Assembly (NCBI GenBank): GCA_024698845.1
Contig: JAILQR010000015.1
Location: forward strand, 1 to 6,957
Direction of reading: 5' to 3'
From: Bacilli bacterium
Lineage (GTDB): Bacteria > Bacillota_I > Bacilli_A > RF39 > UBA660
DNA length: 6,957 nucleotides
Part shown: piece after piece, positions 6,653 through 6,957 of the stretch
Numbering within the stretch: the first letter of the stretch is position 1
Layout of the letters: each line of letters opens with the position of its first letter
Notes under the pieces: generated by a model
The model's input: the letters and a program-made list of their open reading frames with translations, nothing else
Databases searched by the model: none
Told to the model about the DNA's origin: nothing
Program-made: the position numbers and the translations under genes

Positions 6653-6679
6653 TTGATAGTATAAATACTTTACATGTTG
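6653..6679 (+). promoter_or_regulatory. Possible promoter region of the spoVT-like gene
   Basis: TTGATA (6653-6658) matches a SigA -35 at five of six positions and abuts the leftward ppa -35, but no good -10 sits 16-18 bases on. Alternatively TGATA (6654-6658), 14 bases, then CATGTTG (6673-6679) resembles the forespore SigF/SigG pattern, in which the -10 is CATnnTA, with one mismatch. B. subtilis spoVT is SigG-dependent, so this reading fits the gene, but the match is weak. Small symmetric elements, AGTAT-AA-ATACT (6658-6669) and TTGT-A-ACAA (6677-6685), could be operators. Confidence 0.3.
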
Positions 6680-6692
6680 TAACAATAACTGT

Positions 6693-6697
6693 AGGAG
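6693..6697 (+). promoter_or_regulatory. Ribosome binding site deciding the TTG start of spoVT
   Basis: AGGAG at 6693-6697 is eight bases before TTG (6706-6708). The nearby ATG at 6710-6712 is in another frame and is followed at once by TAA, so it cannot start the gene. The TTG begins the conserved AbrB-like frame at the expected residue. Confidence 0.75.
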
Positions 6698-6705
6698 TGA
6701 TTTAT

Positions 6706-6957
6706 TTGAATGTAAATGGAATATTAAGAAGGGTAGATGAACTAGGAAGAGTAGTTATACCTGTTGAAATACGTAGAATACTTAATATTAAAGATGGTGA
6801 AAACTTAGAGTTTGTTATAAACAATGATAAGATAGAACTTAAGAAAAAATCTTGTTTTGATTATAATAAAGATTATTTTAAAGATATTTCTGATAAACTT
6901 AGTCAAATTATTATTGAAAAGTATTTTATTAGTGATAGAGAAAAGATCATATTTTCA
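6706..6957 (+). CDS. spoVT: SpoVT-like AbrB-family transcription regulator (partial)
   Basis: The first 84 residues of a DNA-binding regulator are present; the gene runs off the right edge in frame. Residues 5-48 form an AbrB-type swapped-hairpin DNA-binding domain, with the typical GILRRVDELGRVVIPVEIRR (5-24) followed by a D-G turn (30-31) and hydrophobic strands. Residues from about 50 continue into a helix and strand resembling the linker and start of the GAF domain of SpoVT (178 residues in B. subtilis), whereas AbrB itself ends by about 95. SpoVT regulates forespore genes late in sporulation. Position after mfd matches B. subtilis, where spoVT follows mfd, though here ppa intervenes. The start is TTG. 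The missing C-terminus would be needed to confirm a GAF domain; AbrB or Abh is the main alternative. Confidence 0.75.
   Translation, partial: MNVNGILRRVDELGRVVIPVEIRRILNIKDGENLEFVINNDKIELKKKSCFDYNKDYFKDISDKLSQIIIEKYFISDREKIIFS

Noticed and set aside
6606..6705. Riboswitch, T-box or small RNA between ppa and spoVT
   Set aside because: The 100-base gap is filled by divergent promoter elements and ribosome sites and shows only very short symmetric elements, without a terminator or conserved RNA motif.

Overview
The window is very AT-rich (clearly under a third G+C by eye, not computed) and looks like chromosomal core DNA from a low-G+C Firmicute, most likely a Bacilli lineage or a Mollicutes-adjacent uncultured group. 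The evidence is the gene set and order: holB, ricT (yaaT), trmN6 (yabB), pth, mfd and spoVT occur in the same relative order in the origin-proximal region of Bacillus subtilis. RicT and SpoVT point to the Firmicutes, and SpoVT suggests a spore-forming ancestry. TGA ends trmN6 (2399-2401) and the tryptophans I checked in Pth and Mfd use TGG, so the standard bacterial code applies rather than the mycoplasma code.

Layout. Positions 1-182 form a long, almost perfect inverted repeat. Its arms (1-70 and 113-182, one mismatch) each carry an outward extended -10 promoter element, a leader, a Shine-Dalgarno and the first seven codons of holB, around a 42-base spacer. Positions 161-6105 hold five rightward genes packed as one operon: holB and ricT overlap by 1 base, ricT and trmN6 overlap by 8, and the next two gaps are 4 bases and 1 base. 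Positions 6104-6143 are a bidirectional terminator. A leftward ppa gene follows (6120-6599, or 6605 with a GTG start). A short divergent promoter region (about 6600-6705) comes next, then the start of a rightward spoVT-like gene from a TTG codon at 6706, cut by the window end.

Functions. The operon mixes replication (HolB, the clamp-loader delta' subunit), RNA processing (RicT), tRNA modification (TrmN6), ribosome and tRNA rescue (Pth) and transcription-coupled repair (Mfd). Ppa removes pyrophosphate made by polymerases and tRNA charging. These are housekeeping genes joined by conserved order rather than one pathway. Compared with B. subtilis the cluster is condensed: yabA, the genes between trmN6 and pth, and fin are absent, while ppa sits reversed between mfd and spoVT.

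I found no mobile element, CRISPR array, tRNA/rRNA gene or defence system, and no convincing new multi-gene system. The most unusual item is the inverted repeat at the left edge. It could be a real duplicated or invertible control region, or a fold-back artefact at a contig end; the sequence alone cannot decide.
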